Shown: positions 7,076 through 15,173 of the stretch, piece after piece | Layout: every line of letters starts with the position of its first letter | Position numbering within the stretch: position 1 is the stretch's first letter | Assembly (NCBI GenBank): GCA_018644675.1 | Contig: JABGQC010000015.1 | Span: forward strand, 1 to 38,141 | DNA: 38,141 bases | Direction: 5' to 3' | Source: Candidatus Thioglobus sp. | Lineage (GTDB): Bacteria; Pseudomonadota; Gammaproteobacteria; PS1; Pseudothioglobaceae | Position numbers and translations under genes: made by a program | Notes under the pieces: model-generated | Database searches by the model: none | What the model was told of the DNA's origin: nothing | What the model saw: only the letters and a program-made list of their open reading frames with translations

Positions 7076-7111
7076 TTAATTGCCAGCTATGCTAATTTGG
7101 AATCTGTTTAA
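7076..7111 (+). pseudogene. Third, diverged copy of the last uvrD codons
   Basis: The frame reads LIASYANLESV and stop, against LIASYANLEFV in uvrD. The first 22 nt (7077-7098) are identical to copy 2; the next 16 have three changes, two synonymous (TTA/TTG, GAG/GAA) and one Phe to Ser. This pattern is expected from a once-coding allele. Its TAA overlaps the stop of the convergent gene at 7108, as if this were the original end of uvrD. Confidence 0.8.
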
Positions 7112-7389
7112 TTCAGGGTTTTCTTAAGATCATCAACTGAAAAACTCTGCACAGTTTGCTCGTCAGTATAGACCGGCTTCATTTTGGTGTGCGTGCCCGT
7201 TTGTTTTTCAATCTCAGTTTGACGAGAGATGACTAGATTCAAACAATCGGTAATCATTTTTTGTGTATTTTCTGTCAATGGGTGACGCAGGCCTGGCTTA
7301 GTCATGGTGTCTTTTGCCACTGAGATTAAGGTTTTTCTCATGGCATTTAGCATTCTCACTTCAATATCGTTTGTTTTTTCATCACTCAT
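7108..7389 (-). CDS. Conserved small protein of unknown function (93 aa)
   Basis: The 93 residues are soluble and mostly helical. The central part (KTLISVAKDTMTKPGLRHPLTENTQKMITDCL) resembles a small protein widespread in Gammaproteobacteria that is sometimes loosely annotated as a segregation/condensation protein. I recall the pattern, a PPG.RHPLSE-like core and a C-terminal segment with a PxFxDE-like motif (here KPVYTDEQ), but no function. Its ATG overlaps the nagZ stop by 4 nt, so it is the last gene of the long minus-strand run. Its stop overlaps that of the third uvrD-end copy by 2 nt. Confidence 0.75.
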   Translation of the reverse strand: MSDEKTNDIEVRMLNAMRKTLISVAKDTMTKPGLRHPLTENTQKMITDCLNLVISRQTEIEKQTGTHTKMKPVYTDEQTVQSFSVDDLKKTLN

Positions 7390-8372
7390 AATAAGCTCTT
7401 AATGGTTTCTAAATGTTGTAGATAGGTTATTTTATCGGATTTATACTTTCTATTGCCTTGCATTGATTGTAGCTTTTCATTGGATCCCCAATCTTGATCA
7501 ATCACCTCAGACACCATTTCTGGATGATTACAAATTAACACCATGTCACAGCCACTTTCTAAAGAAACTTGCACTCGATCTTTAATATTGTCAATAAAAA
7601 AGGCACCCTGCATCGATAAATCATCACTAAACACCACTCCTTCAAATCCAAGTCTATCTTTCAAAATACTCTGAATCCAAGTACTGGAAAAGCCCGCAGG
7701 CTTATCATCTACCTTTGAATAAATAACATGCGCTGGCATGATTGCATCAAGCTCTTGGTCTGCCAAATCCTTGAAAATAGCCATATCTTGATAGACCTCC
7801 TTAGCGGGTCGATCATCAACTGGCAACTCTAGATGTGAATCGAGTGACACATACCCATGCCCAGGAAAATGCTTGCCCACACATTTCATGCCGGCTCTAT
7901 GCATGCCTGTAATGAGTGCCTGTGCCAACTTAACCACTGCATCTGGATTGGAATGAAAAGCTCGATCACCGATTACAGAGGAGTTGCCGTAATCCAGATC
8001 AAGCACCGGGGCAAAAGAAAAATCAATATCAACCTCTAGTAATTCATAAGCCAACACAAATCCACAAGAGCAGGCATACTTTAATGCTTTTTTAGGTTTT
8101 TTATCATACAATTCACCTAGTCTTGACATAGCTGGCAGATGCGTAAATCCATTTTTAAAACGCTGAACTCGTCCACCTTCATGATCAACAGAAATCAAAA
8201 GATTAGGTTTTACTGATCGAATGGCACTGATAAGTTGTTTAAGTTGTTCAATGGAGTCAAAGTTGCGGCTGAACAAAATAACACCACCAATACTTGGTTT
8301 TGCTAATTGCACTTCTTCTACTTTGGTTAGTGTCAGTCCTGACACATCCATCATAATTGGCCCTAGTTTCAT
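7386..8372 (-). CDS. nagZ: Beta-N-acetylhexosaminidase NagZ (GH3)
   Basis: NagZ removes N-acetylglucosamine from anhydro-muropeptides brought into the cytoplasm, a step in peptidoglycan recycling. The 328-residue, single-domain GH3 barrel shows SVDHEGGRVQRF (61-72), KHFPGHG (167-173) with the mobile-loop catalytic His, DSHLELP (178-184), MPAHVIY (212-218) and FSDDLSMQGA (248-257) with the nucleophilic Asp. No signal peptide is present, as expected. It lies 7 nt downstream of ampG, the permease that supplies its substrate, and overlaps the 93-aa gene by 4 nt. The C-terminal 30 residues are lysine-rich and less conserved. Confidence 0.95.
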   Translation of the reverse strand: MKLGPIMMDVSGLTLTKVEEVQLAKPSIGGVILFSRNFDSIEQLKQLISAIRSVKPNLLISVDHEGGRVQRFKNGFTHLPAMSRLGELYDKKPKKALKYACSCGFVLAYELLEVDIDFSFAPVLDLDYGNSSVIGDRAFHSNPDAVVKLAQALITGMHRAGMKCVGKHFPGHGYVSLDSHLELPVDDRPAKEVYQDMAIFKDLADQELDAIMPAHVIYSKVDDKPAGFSSTWIQSILKDRLGFEGVVFSDDLSMQGAFFIDNIKDRVQVSLESGCDMVLICNHPEMVSEVIDQDWGSNEKLQSMQGNRKYKSDKITYLQHLETIKSLL

Positions 8373-8379
8373 AGTTTAT

Positions 8380-9894
8380 TTAATTAATATAAGGTTTTAT
8401 TTTGTACACTAAATACAAAATAGGAAGTCCGATTAATGTGGTTATGATGAAAAATTGGCTATAGCCAAATGCTTCAACAATACCCCCTGAATATCCACCA
8501 AAAATCTTAGGCAGTAGTGTCATTAGTGATGAAAATACTGCGTACTGAACCGCGGTAAATTTAATATTAGTCAAACTGGATAAAAAAGCAATAAAGGCTG
8601 CACCAGCTAATCCTGCAGACAAATTATCCATGGTAATCGTTACATATAACCAAGTAATATCATGACCGACATTTGCCAAAATGATAAACAATAAATTGGT
8701 TAATGCGGACAGTACAGCGCCTAAAAATAATACTTTAAATACACCAAATCGAATTGCCATCACACCGCCTAAAAAGCCACCGGCAATGGTCATAAATAAG
8801 CCAAATGTTTTAGATACAGTGGCAATTTCAACTTTTGTAAAACCCATATCTTGATAAAAAATATTGGCCACTACGCCAAGTACAATATCGCTCACTCGAT
8901 ATAGGCCAATAACTGCCAACAATAAGATTGCCACGTTTAGACCGTAGCGATTAAAGAAATCTTTAACCGGCGCAACATAAGTGTCATCCACCATAGGGCG
9001 ATTAACAACATTCAGAACAATCAATACTCGAGTGGCAATATAAGCACTCACAATGGCCAGTGCCATTCTCACAGATCCGACAACAAACCCGGATAGGTGT
9101 TTATTTGAAAAAGTTTCAGTCAGTACTGGTTTAAGTGTTTTAACTAAATCTGCACTATAAACAAAGGCGGTAATAAAGGCAGCAACAATGGCTAAAAATA
9201 ATGCAAAAAATCTAGTGTAATCTAAAGTGCTATAGTCTGTTCTGGTGCTAGTTGATTGGGGCTCTTTAATGATCAAAGTGGTCATAACACCAACCATCAT
9301 CACCAGTGACATAATTACATAAGTATTTGACCAGGCGCTCACACTATAAAGCGCCTTGGTTGATCCAAAATAACTAGCCAAAAACAATCCGCCTGCACCC
9401 GCTACCAACATGCCAATTCTATAGCCAGCAATATAGGTGGCACTCAGCATAGATTGCATATCTTTATCAGCCGATTCAATTCGATAAGCATCAATGACAA
9501 TATCTTGAGTGGCCGATGAAAATCCAAGTAGAACGGCGCCATACGCCATCAACGTTAAACTATCAACGCCGGCTTTCGGATCAACTGATGACATTAGTAA
9601 AATAGCACCCATAATGGCCAATTGCGAAATAAGCATCCAGGCGCGACGCCTACCTAATAGCTTGGTTAAAATTGGCAGAGGTAGGCGATCTACTAAAGGC
9701 GCCCAAACAAATTTAAATGAATAGCCAAGTGCCGCCCAAGAAAAAAAAGTAATACTGGATTTGGCAACGCCGGCTTCATTTAACCAAAGACCGAGTGTTG
9801 AAAAAATAAGCAATATAGGTACACCCGCCGAAAAACCCAAAAATAGCATAGTGAGCACCCGAGGGTGGATAAATAGCCGAATACTTTCTAACAC
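8380..9894 (-). CDS. ampG: AmpG-type muropeptide permease (MFS)
   Basis: AmpG carries GlcNAc-anhydroMurNAc muropeptides across the inner membrane for recycling. The protein has about 12-14 hydrophobic segments and family landmarks: LGFSAGVPILL near the start, YSFKFVWAPLVDRLP, GRRRAWM, SATQDIVIDAYRIE, the late GFTKVEIATVSKTFGL and NLSAGLAGAAFIAFLSSLTN. I place the start at GTG 9894 (504 aa): from there LESIRLFIHPR lines up with the start of E. coli AmpG, and the codon overlaps the rhodanese stop by 7 nt. A TTG 30 nt further upstream would add ten residues within the rhodanese gene. The nagZ neighbour supports the role. Confidence 0.88.
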   Translation of the reverse strand: MLESIRLFIHPRVLTMLFLGFSAGVPILLIFSTLGLWLNEAGVAKSSITFFSWAALGYSFKFVWAPLVDRLPLPILTKLLGRRRAWMLISQLAIMGAILLMSSVDPKAGVDSLTLMAYGAVLLGFSSATQDIVIDAYRIESADKDMQSMLSATYIAGYRIGMLVAGAGGLFLASYFGSTKALYSVSAWSNTYVIMSLVMMVGVMTTLIIKEPQSTSTRTDYSTLDYTRFFALFLAIVAAFITAFVYSADLVKTLKPVLTETFSNKHLSGFVVGSVRMALAIVSAYIATRVLIVLNVVNRPMVDDTYVAPVKDFFNRYGLNVAILLLAVIGLYRVSDIVLGVVANIFYQDMGFTKVEIATVSKTFGLFMTIAGGFLGGVMAIRFGVFKVLFLGAVLSALTNLLFIILANVGHDITWLYVTITMDNLSAGLAGAAFIAFLSSLTNIKFTAVQYAVFSSLMTLLPKIFGGYSGGIVEAFGYSQFFIITTLIGLPILYLVYKIKPYIN

Positions 9895-10277
9895 TGAATC
9901 CAGGGCATACCATCGTGACGCCAACCATTGACATTGCCACGCTGATCCTCTTCGTCAAGATCCCCCTCAAAACCACTCACCACGTGAGCAATATTGGTAA
10001 ATCCATTCTTAACTAAACACTTACCCGCATCATCAGAACGATAACCACTTCGACAAATTAAAATAATCTCGGCATCTTTGTCAATATCAAATCGTGAAAA
10101 TGTTTTGATAAATTCATCTTCATCAACCTCCCACTCTGGCTCATCTAGCCACGGAATAAGAATTGACCCTGGCACGCGCCCTACAAATTTATTTTCAGCC
10201 TCACAGCGCACATCCACTAAAATTGCACCCTCTGAGATAAGCTTAAGCGCTTTTTTTGGTAAATAATTTTTAATCAT
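9888..10277 (-). CDS. Rhodanese-like domain protein
   Basis: This single-domain rhodanese has 129 residues. VDVRCEAENKFVGRVPGSI (21-39) is the characteristic first half, and the active-site loop CRSGYR has its persulfide-carrying Cys at 75. There is no signal peptide, so it should be cytoplasmic and act as a sulfurtransferase or persulfide carrier. The C-terminal GNVNGWRHDGMPW resembles the ending of PspE/GlpE-like proteins that have a ...GG..AW motif. Overlaps of 4 nt with the upstream YkuD gene and 7 nt with ampG make it an internal operon gene, but its link to peptidoglycan recycling is unclear. Confidence 0.88.
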   Translation of the reverse strand: MIKNYLPKKALKLISEGAILVDVRCEAENKFVGRVPGSILIPWLDEPEWEVDEDEFIKTFSRFDIDKDAEIILICRSGYRSDDAGKCLVKNGFTNIAHVVSGFEGDLDEEDQRGNVNGWRHDGMPWIQC

Positions 10278-10714
10278 TCGATTACTACTCTCCCACCTGT
10301 TTCAACCTGATTGAATAGTTGAATGATATCACTATTTTTCATACGGATACAGCCTTTTGACTCGGGCACTCCGAGGCTAAGTTCATCGGGTGAGCCGTGG
10401 ATATAAATGTAGCGTTGCTTGGTATTTCTATTATGTGAGTCAACCCCATCAAGCCACAAAATACGTGACAAAATCCAATCTCGATCAGGCTGCTGATTTG
10501 ATAATTGTTTTGAATAAATTTCACCCGTAGGTACTCGAGAAATCAATACTGATCCTGACTCCAGGTTATCGCCAATTTTTTCAGCAATGACAAAATTTCC
10601 TAAAGGGGTGCAAAAAGATCCTTCTTGCTCACCTACACCATTAGCCGCAGTACTAATTGAATATACTGTACCTTGGTGAGTTAGAGTTTGATTAGCAATG
10701 TTAATTGTAATCAT
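10274..10714 (-). CDS. YkuD-domain protein without signal peptide, candidate cytoplasmic L,D-carboxypeptidase (ElsL-like)
   Basis: At 146 residues it is essentially a bare YkuD catalytic domain: TPLGNF (36-41), YIYIHGSP with His106, and SKGCIRM with the nucleophilic Cys122. Most L,D-transpeptidases are exported, but here residues 1-25 are polar, with no signal or anchor. It sits in one strand with ampG and nagZ. Signal-less YkuD enzymes (ElsL of Acinetobacter baumannii is the named case known to me) trim the terminal D-Ala from recycled tetrapeptides, replacing LdcA. The same job is a reasonable inference here. The ATG is at 10714, and the stop overlaps the rhodanese start by 4 nt. Confidence 0.82.
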   Translation of the reverse strand: MITINIANQTLTHQGTVYSISTAANGVGEQEGSFCTPLGNFVIAEKIGDNLESGSVLISRVPTGEIYSKQLSNQQPDRDWILSRILWLDGVDSHNRNTKQRYIYIHGSPDELSLGVPESKGCIRMKNSDIIQLFNQVETGGRVVIE

Positions 10715-10723
10715 GACCGCCTG

Positions 10724-12040
10724 TTATTTGGTGAACAACGCAATAGATTCAACATGGGCTGTTTGCGGGAACATATCCATCACCCCAGCAGTATCAAGCT
10801 TATAACCTAATTCAATCAGTTTGTCTGTGTCACGTGCGAGCGTTGCCGGATTACAAGATACATACACCAGACGCTCCACCCCCAATTTTGGCAACAATTC
10901 AACAATTTCAATAGCACCAGAGCGCGCTGGATCAATCAATGCTTTGTTATAGTTTTTACCCCTAAACCACTCAAATCCCTCAACCTCTTTAAAAAGGTCA
11001 GCCTTATAAAAATCAGCATTGCTTATAGCATTTTGCTCAGCATTATATTTTGCTCGCTCAATCAAACCTAAATCCCCTTCTACACCTACCACATGCCTAG
11101 CATATTTGGCAATCGGCAAGGTGAAATTACCCAAGCCACAAAACAAATCAATCACTTCATCTTTCTCATTAAGATCTAACATCTCCAAAGCCAGATTGAT
11201 CATTTTTTGGTTAAGTTTAAAATTAACCTGAGTAAAATCAGTGGGTAAAAATTCCATCACAATGTCATGATCAGGATGTGAATAAGTCAGTAGTGCTGGC
11301 TGATCTAGTGGCTTAACCGTGTCAGCACCGCCACTTTGGGTATAGAAATTGATTTTCAACTCATTGGCACACGCTAACAATATCTGCTCATCCTGCTCAG
11401 TAAGTGGCTCTAAATGGCGCAAAATTAATACCGTATCATTTTCAGCCACAGCTACTTCCAATTGTGGCACTTGTGATTTAACTGAAAGTTGCTCAATATA
11501 CTTTGCCAGCACTTCAAGATTATCACCCAAAGACGGATGCAGAACCTCACAACGACTCATATTGGTAATAAAGCCAGATTTCTTCTCTCTAAATCCAACC
11601 AAAACTTTTTCTTTTTTGGCTACATAACGTACGCCAAGTCGTGCCTTTCGACGATAACCCCAGCTTTGAACCTGAAGTGGCTCAAGCCAGTGCTTAGGCT
11701 CTATTTTTGCTTGACCTTTAAAAGCATCTTTTAGCCATTCCCCTTTTGCACTTATTTGATCCTCACTAGAAAGATGCTGAAACGAACACCCGCCACAAAC
11801 ACCGAACACCTCGCATTTTGGCGCAATTCTATTTTCAGCAGGCTTTAACACCTCTTTAACATCTGCCTCTTCAAATTTAGCTCGAGAAAATGTTCGATCA
11901 GCCAGTACAGTTTCCCCTGGTAAAGCACCTGAAACAAAAATTACTTTTTCATCAAGATGTGCAATTCCGCGCCCTTCATGCGACAAGGATTCAATGTTTA
12001 ATTCGTAGGTTTTGGCTTTTGGCTTTCTTCTTCTACCCAT
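10724..12040 (-). CDS. rlmD: 23S rRNA (uracil-1939-C5)-methyltransferase
   Basis: RlmD forms m5U at 23S position 1939. The 438 residues start with a basic tail (GRRRKPKAK) and a TRAM domain (about 10-66). The [4Fe-4S] ligands are C76, C82, C85 and C164, at the spacing of E. coli RlmD. The SAM-dependent methyltransferase domain shows DLFCGLGNFTLPIA, DPARSGA, and the catalytic SCNPATLARD loop with its nucleophilic Cys. The C-terminus, MFPQTAHVESIALF, is canonical for the RumA/TrmA family. It lies 16 nt after glcF and 9 nt before the YkuD gene, so it shares the long minus-strand run though its function is unrelated. Confidence 0.95.
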   Translation of the reverse strand: MGRRRKPKAKTYELNIESLSHEGRGIAHLDEKVIFVSGALPGETVLADRTFSRAKFEEADVKEVLKPAENRIAPKCEVFGVCGGCSFQHLSSEDQISAKGEWLKDAFKGQAKIEPKHWLEPLQVQSWGYRRKARLGVRYVAKKEKVLVGFREKKSGFITNMSRCEVLHPSLGDNLEVLAKYIEQLSVKSQVPQLEVAVAENDTVLILRHLEPLTEQDEQILLACANELKINFYTQSGGADTVKPLDQPALLTYSHPDHDIVMEFLPTDFTQVNFKLNQKMINLALEMLDLNEKDEVIDLFCGLGNFTLPIAKYARHVVGVEGDLGLIERAKYNAEQNAISNADFYKADLFKEVEGFEWFRGKNYNKALIDPARSGAIEIVELLPKLGVERLVYVSCNPATLARDTDKLIELGYKLDTAGVMDMFPQTAHVESIALFTK

Positions 12041-12056
12041 GACACTCTTCGGCTAA

Positions 12057-13190
12057 TTAATTGGTCTGATTATCCAATAATTCCACCCAATGTTTAACAG
12101 GAATTTTACTGTCTTTTTGCAAATGCATTAAACAGCCAATATTTGCCGTGACAATCATTTCTGGATTGGAGGCGTTGAGATTATTAAGCTTATTCATCTT
12201 AAGCTGTTTTGCAAGGTCTGGCTGAAAAATGGAATACGTACCTGCTGATCCACAGCACAAATGAGCATCCTTTACAGGTGCAGGCGTATAACCCAGAGTA
12301 TTTAGAATTGAATTAACCAGTCCTGCTAATTTTTGCCCGTGCTGGAGTGTGCACGGCTCATGATATGAAATGTTAGCTTGCGCCAAATTTAACTGACTTA
12401 AGTCTTTATCTACTAAAAATTCAGCAATATCTTGGGTTTTTCCAGAAATAAGCTTTGCTTTTTCATAATAGATATCACCCTCTTGAAACATAGAAGCATA
12501 ATCTTTCACCATCAATCCACAGCCACTAGCACTTGAGATGATTACGTCAGCATTAAGTCCAAGCCAGGCGTCAATATTAGCCTTAACTTTTTTTAGTGCA
12601 TCTGACTCGGCACTAAGATGCTGATCTACCGCACCACAACATTGTTTTTGTGGAGTTTCAATAGCTTCAAATCCTAATTTTGCTAAAATATTTTTGATAC
12701 TATGGTTGATATTAGGCGCAAGCACTGGCTGTACACACCCACCTAGTAACAATACTTTTTTGCTATTAGCGTTAGGCTTTAAAACATTGCCTTGTTTTTT
12801 TGAATGTCTAGCGATTCGCCCAATTGGATTAAACAACTGAGGTGTAGTCAAAAGCTTACGTATTGAATAACGCATAGCCTTTTGCCAAAGCGGGCGCTTC
12901 TGCTCCATAAACTCTCGCCCAACATCAATCAACTTGCCATACTCAACCCCTGAAGGACAAGTGGTTTCACAAGATCTGCAAGTTAGACAGCGATCTAGGT
13001 GTTTAATACTTTCGCTAGAAAAGTTATTTTTTTCAAGCGAAGATTTAATCAAGTAAATTCGCCCACGAGGCGAGTCAAGCTCCGACCCAAGCAACTGGTA
13101 CGTTGGACAAGTGGCTAAACAAAATCCACAATGCACGCATTTTCGAATAATTTCATTGGCTTTAAAATTAGCAATTTGGTGTGTTTGCAT
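12057..13190 (-). CDS. glcF: Glycolate oxidase iron-sulfur subunit GlcF
   Basis: GlcF passes electrons from the GlcDE flavoproteins towards the quinone pool at the membrane. Two ferredoxin-type [4Fe-4S] motifs are plain: C18-x2-C21-x2-C24-x3-C28-P and C68-x2-C71-x2-C74-x3-C78-P. The rest of the 377 residues contains two cysteine-rich CCG domains (GGCVQPVLAP, then CCGAVDQHL; CEP-like SYHEPCTLQHGQ, then CCGSAGTYSI), as in heterodisulfide-reductase-like subunits. The start codon overlaps the glcE stop by one base (TAATG). Related subunits serve D-lactate dehydrogenases, so the substrate of the complex is not fixed by this subunit. Confidence 0.93.
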   Translation of the reverse strand: MQTHQIANFKANEIIRKCVHCGFCLATCPTYQLLGSELDSPRGRIYLIKSSLEKNNFSSESIKHLDRCLTCRSCETTCPSGVEYGKLIDVGREFMEQKRPLWQKAMRYSIRKLLTTPQLFNPIGRIARHSKKQGNVLKPNANSKKVLLLGGCVQPVLAPNINHSIKNILAKLGFEAIETPQKQCCGAVDQHLSAESDALKKVKANIDAWLGLNADVIISSASGCGLMVKDYASMFQEGDIYYEKAKLISGKTQDIAEFLVDKDLSQLNLAQANISYHEPCTLQHGQKLAGLVNSILNTLGYTPAPVKDAHLCCGSAGTYSIFQPDLAKQLKMNKLNNLNASNPEMIVTANIGCLMHLQKDSKIPVKHWVELLDNQTN

Positions 13191-13723
13191 TAGCTAAAAA
13201 TCCCTCTTGGATCGAACACTGTCTTTAAGCGTTTTTCAACTTCTTCTCGTAGCGCTGAACGCTCAACAGTTTTAGCTCGAAATTTAAGCTCACCTACATA
13301 TTGCCTCGGCATCACCTTAAAGCTAATTTGTGTCACTACAGCCAACTGCCCTCTTGAACCAACAAGCATTCTAGCAACATCATAACCTGCCACATTTTTC
13401 ATCACTTGCCCGCCGAAATTTAACAATTCGCCCGTGCCGTCAATGATCTGCACACCAAGCACACTATCAGATAAATCTTGGGCGCCAATAGCGTAAACGG
13501 CACCAATACTTTGAGTTTTATCGTCAATATAAAATGGCAGAACTTGGTCGTTTTCGGCAAGTACCGTGCAAATTTCAGCAATGGGCGTGCTAGCTCTAAC
13601 TGTAATCACCAACTCTTCTGGAAAGTATTCTTCAATACCCGTATGATTTAACCAGCGACCAGTAATATGAAGACTCTCAGATAGTTTGATTTTTTCTTGT
13701 ATTTTTAAGAGGTTCGTTGACAT
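13190..13723 (-). CDS. glcE: Glycolate oxidase FAD-binding subunit GlcE, unusually short
   Basis: The start is ATG 13723, which shares one base with the glcD stop. The frame is open 69 nt further upstream inside glcD, but that extension does not look like GlcE. The 177 residues keep the FAD-binding core of GlcE: EELVITVRASTPIAEI, LGVQIIDGTGELLNFGG and VMKNVAGYDVARMLVGSRGQLAVVTQISFKVMPR. Then about 130 residues present in E. coli GlcE (350 aa) are absent, and only the typical ending, K.VFDPRGIF, follows. The frame is intact and coupled on both sides (TAATG at each end), so this looks like a stable compact form, not a broken gene. Whether it still holds FAD well is unknown. Confidence 0.88.
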   Translation of the reverse strand: MSTNLLKIQEKIKLSESLHITGRWLNHTGIEEYFPEELVITVRASTPIAEICTVLAENDQVLPFYIDDKTQSIGAVYAIGAQDLSDSVLGVQIIDGTGELLNFGGQVMKNVAGYDVARMLVGSRGQLAVVTQISFKVMPRQYVGELKFRAKTVERSALREEVEKRLKTVFDPRGIFS

Positions 13724-15153
13724 TAAAACCGCTCCAATTCGGGATGGGGTAATTGACCATGATGAACATGCATTGCGCCCAATTCTGCACATCTGTGTAA
13801 TTCAGGAATCGCCTTGCCAGGATTTAGCAATCCTTCAGGGTCAAATGCAGCCTTGATTTTATGAAAAATTTCCAATTCTTTACTATTGAATTGGTGACAC
13901 ATAGCATCAAGCTTTTCAACACCCACACCATGTTCACCAGTAATACTGCCGCCCATATCTACACTAAGTTTTAAAATCTCGGTGCCAAATTCCTCAGTTC
14001 TTTCAAGCTCGCCCTCAATGTTTGCATCATACAAAATTAAAGGATGGAGGTTGCCATCACCTGCATGAAAAACATTGGCCACTCTGAGTTGATATTTTTT
14101 ACTTAACTCGTTAATTTTTTCTAGCATGTCAGCCAAATGTCTTTTGGGTATGGTGCCATCCATACAATAATAATCGGGAGATAATCGCCCGACTGCAGGA
14201 AAAGCAGACTTGCGTCCTTTCCACAAATCTAGGCGCTCTTGTTCATTATTAGATACTTTAATACTAGATGCAACTGATAACACTTTTAAAGCCACCTCAA
14301 GTTCTGCCTGAACCTCTGCTTCTGAACCATCCAGTTCACACAGCAACAGCGCCTGAGCATCCAGCGGATAGCCCACTTTTGCAAAGCCTTCTGCTGCTTC
14401 AATGGCAAAACCATCCATCATTTCAAGCCCTGCTGGAATAATGCCTGCTTTAATAATATCAGCAACTGAATTGGCGCAATCGCGCACACTATCAAAACCG
14501 GCCATTATCACTCTAGCCAGTTTTGGCGTTTGAGTAAGTTTAACCGTAATCTCTACAATGACGCCGAGTAAACCTTCGGAACCATTCATCATGGCCAACA
14601 AGCCCAAACCTTGGTCATCTCTGGATAAAACCAGCTCTTCGCCATTAATAGTTAAAATCTTAACTGCCTCAACATTATGCACCGTTAGGCCGTACTTTAA
14701 ACAATGCACGCCCCCTGAGTTTTCAGCCACATTGCCACCAATACTACAAGCAATTTGACTCGACGGGTCGGGTGCATAATATAGGCCGTATTTTGCCACC
14801 GCTTCGCTAATGGCAATATTTCTAACGCCCGGTTCAACGACAGCCAGCTGATTATTTGCATCAATAGATTTAACTTTATTGAGTTTTGATAAACCCAATA
14901 CCACTGAATTTTCTAAAGGCATTGCACCACCAGCAAGCCCCGTTCCTGCGCCGCGAGTAACCACCGGTGTATTGTGTTTTTTACAAATTTTTAAAACTTG
15001 TTTGATTTGCTCGATGTTATCTGGCAGAACAACGGCTAAAGGCTTTTGACGATAAACACTCAACCCATCACATTCAAATGGACGGGTGTTTTCCTCGCCA
15101 GTTAAAACAATTTCTTTGGGTAATTTATCTAGTAATTCATTGACAATTTTCAT
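13723..15153 (-). CDS. glcD: Glycolate oxidase / D-2-hydroxyacid dehydrogenase subunit GlcD
   Basis: GlcD is the catalytic FAD subunit that oxidises glycolate (or D-lactate in related enzymes). The 476 residues show the PCMH FAD-binding fold: PVVTRGAGTGLAGGA (63-77), GLYYAPDPSSQ, CSIGGNVAENSGG (about 132-144), and NGSEGLLGVIVEITVKL. The FAD-oxidase C-terminal domain has VFHAGDGNLHPLI with its metal-binding histidines and GGSITGEHGVGVEK. The C-terminus, IKAAFDPEGLLNPGKA, is typical. It starts 20 nt after lldD and ends in a one-base overlap with glcE. Full length, unlike its partner glcE. Confidence 0.94.
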   Translation of the reverse strand: MKIVNELLDKLPKEIVLTGEENTRPFECDGLSVYRQKPLAVVLPDNIEQIKQVLKICKKHNTPVVTRGAGTGLAGGAMPLENSVVLGLSKLNKVKSIDANNQLAVVEPGVRNIAISEAVAKYGLYYAPDPSSQIACSIGGNVAENSGGVHCLKYGLTVHNVEAVKILTINGEELVLSRDDQGLGLLAMMNGSEGLLGVIVEITVKLTQTPKLARVIMAGFDSVRDCANSVADIIKAGIIPAGLEMMDGFAIEAAEGFAKVGYPLDAQALLLCELDGSEAEVQAELEVALKVLSVASSIKVSNNEQERLDLWKGRKSAFPAVGRLSPDYYCMDGTIPKRHLADMLEKINELSKKYQLRVANVFHAGDGNLHPLILYDANIEGELERTEEFGTEILKLSVDMGGSITGEHGVGVEKLDAMCHQFNSKELEIFHKIKAAFDPEGLLNPGKAIPELHRCAELGAMHVHHGQLPHPELERF

Positions 15154-15173
15154 ACCTGAGAATTATAGTCAGT

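Noticed and set aside
9895..9924. TTG start of AmpG at 9924
   Set aside because: The GTG at 9894 matches the N-terminus of E. coli AmpG and overlaps the previous stop by 7 nt; the TTG would add ten unrelated residues.
13724..13792. 23 extra N-terminal residues on GlcE
   Set aside because: They lie wholly inside glcD, are Cys/Ser-rich and unlike GlcE; the TAATG junction at 13721-13725 gives a better start.
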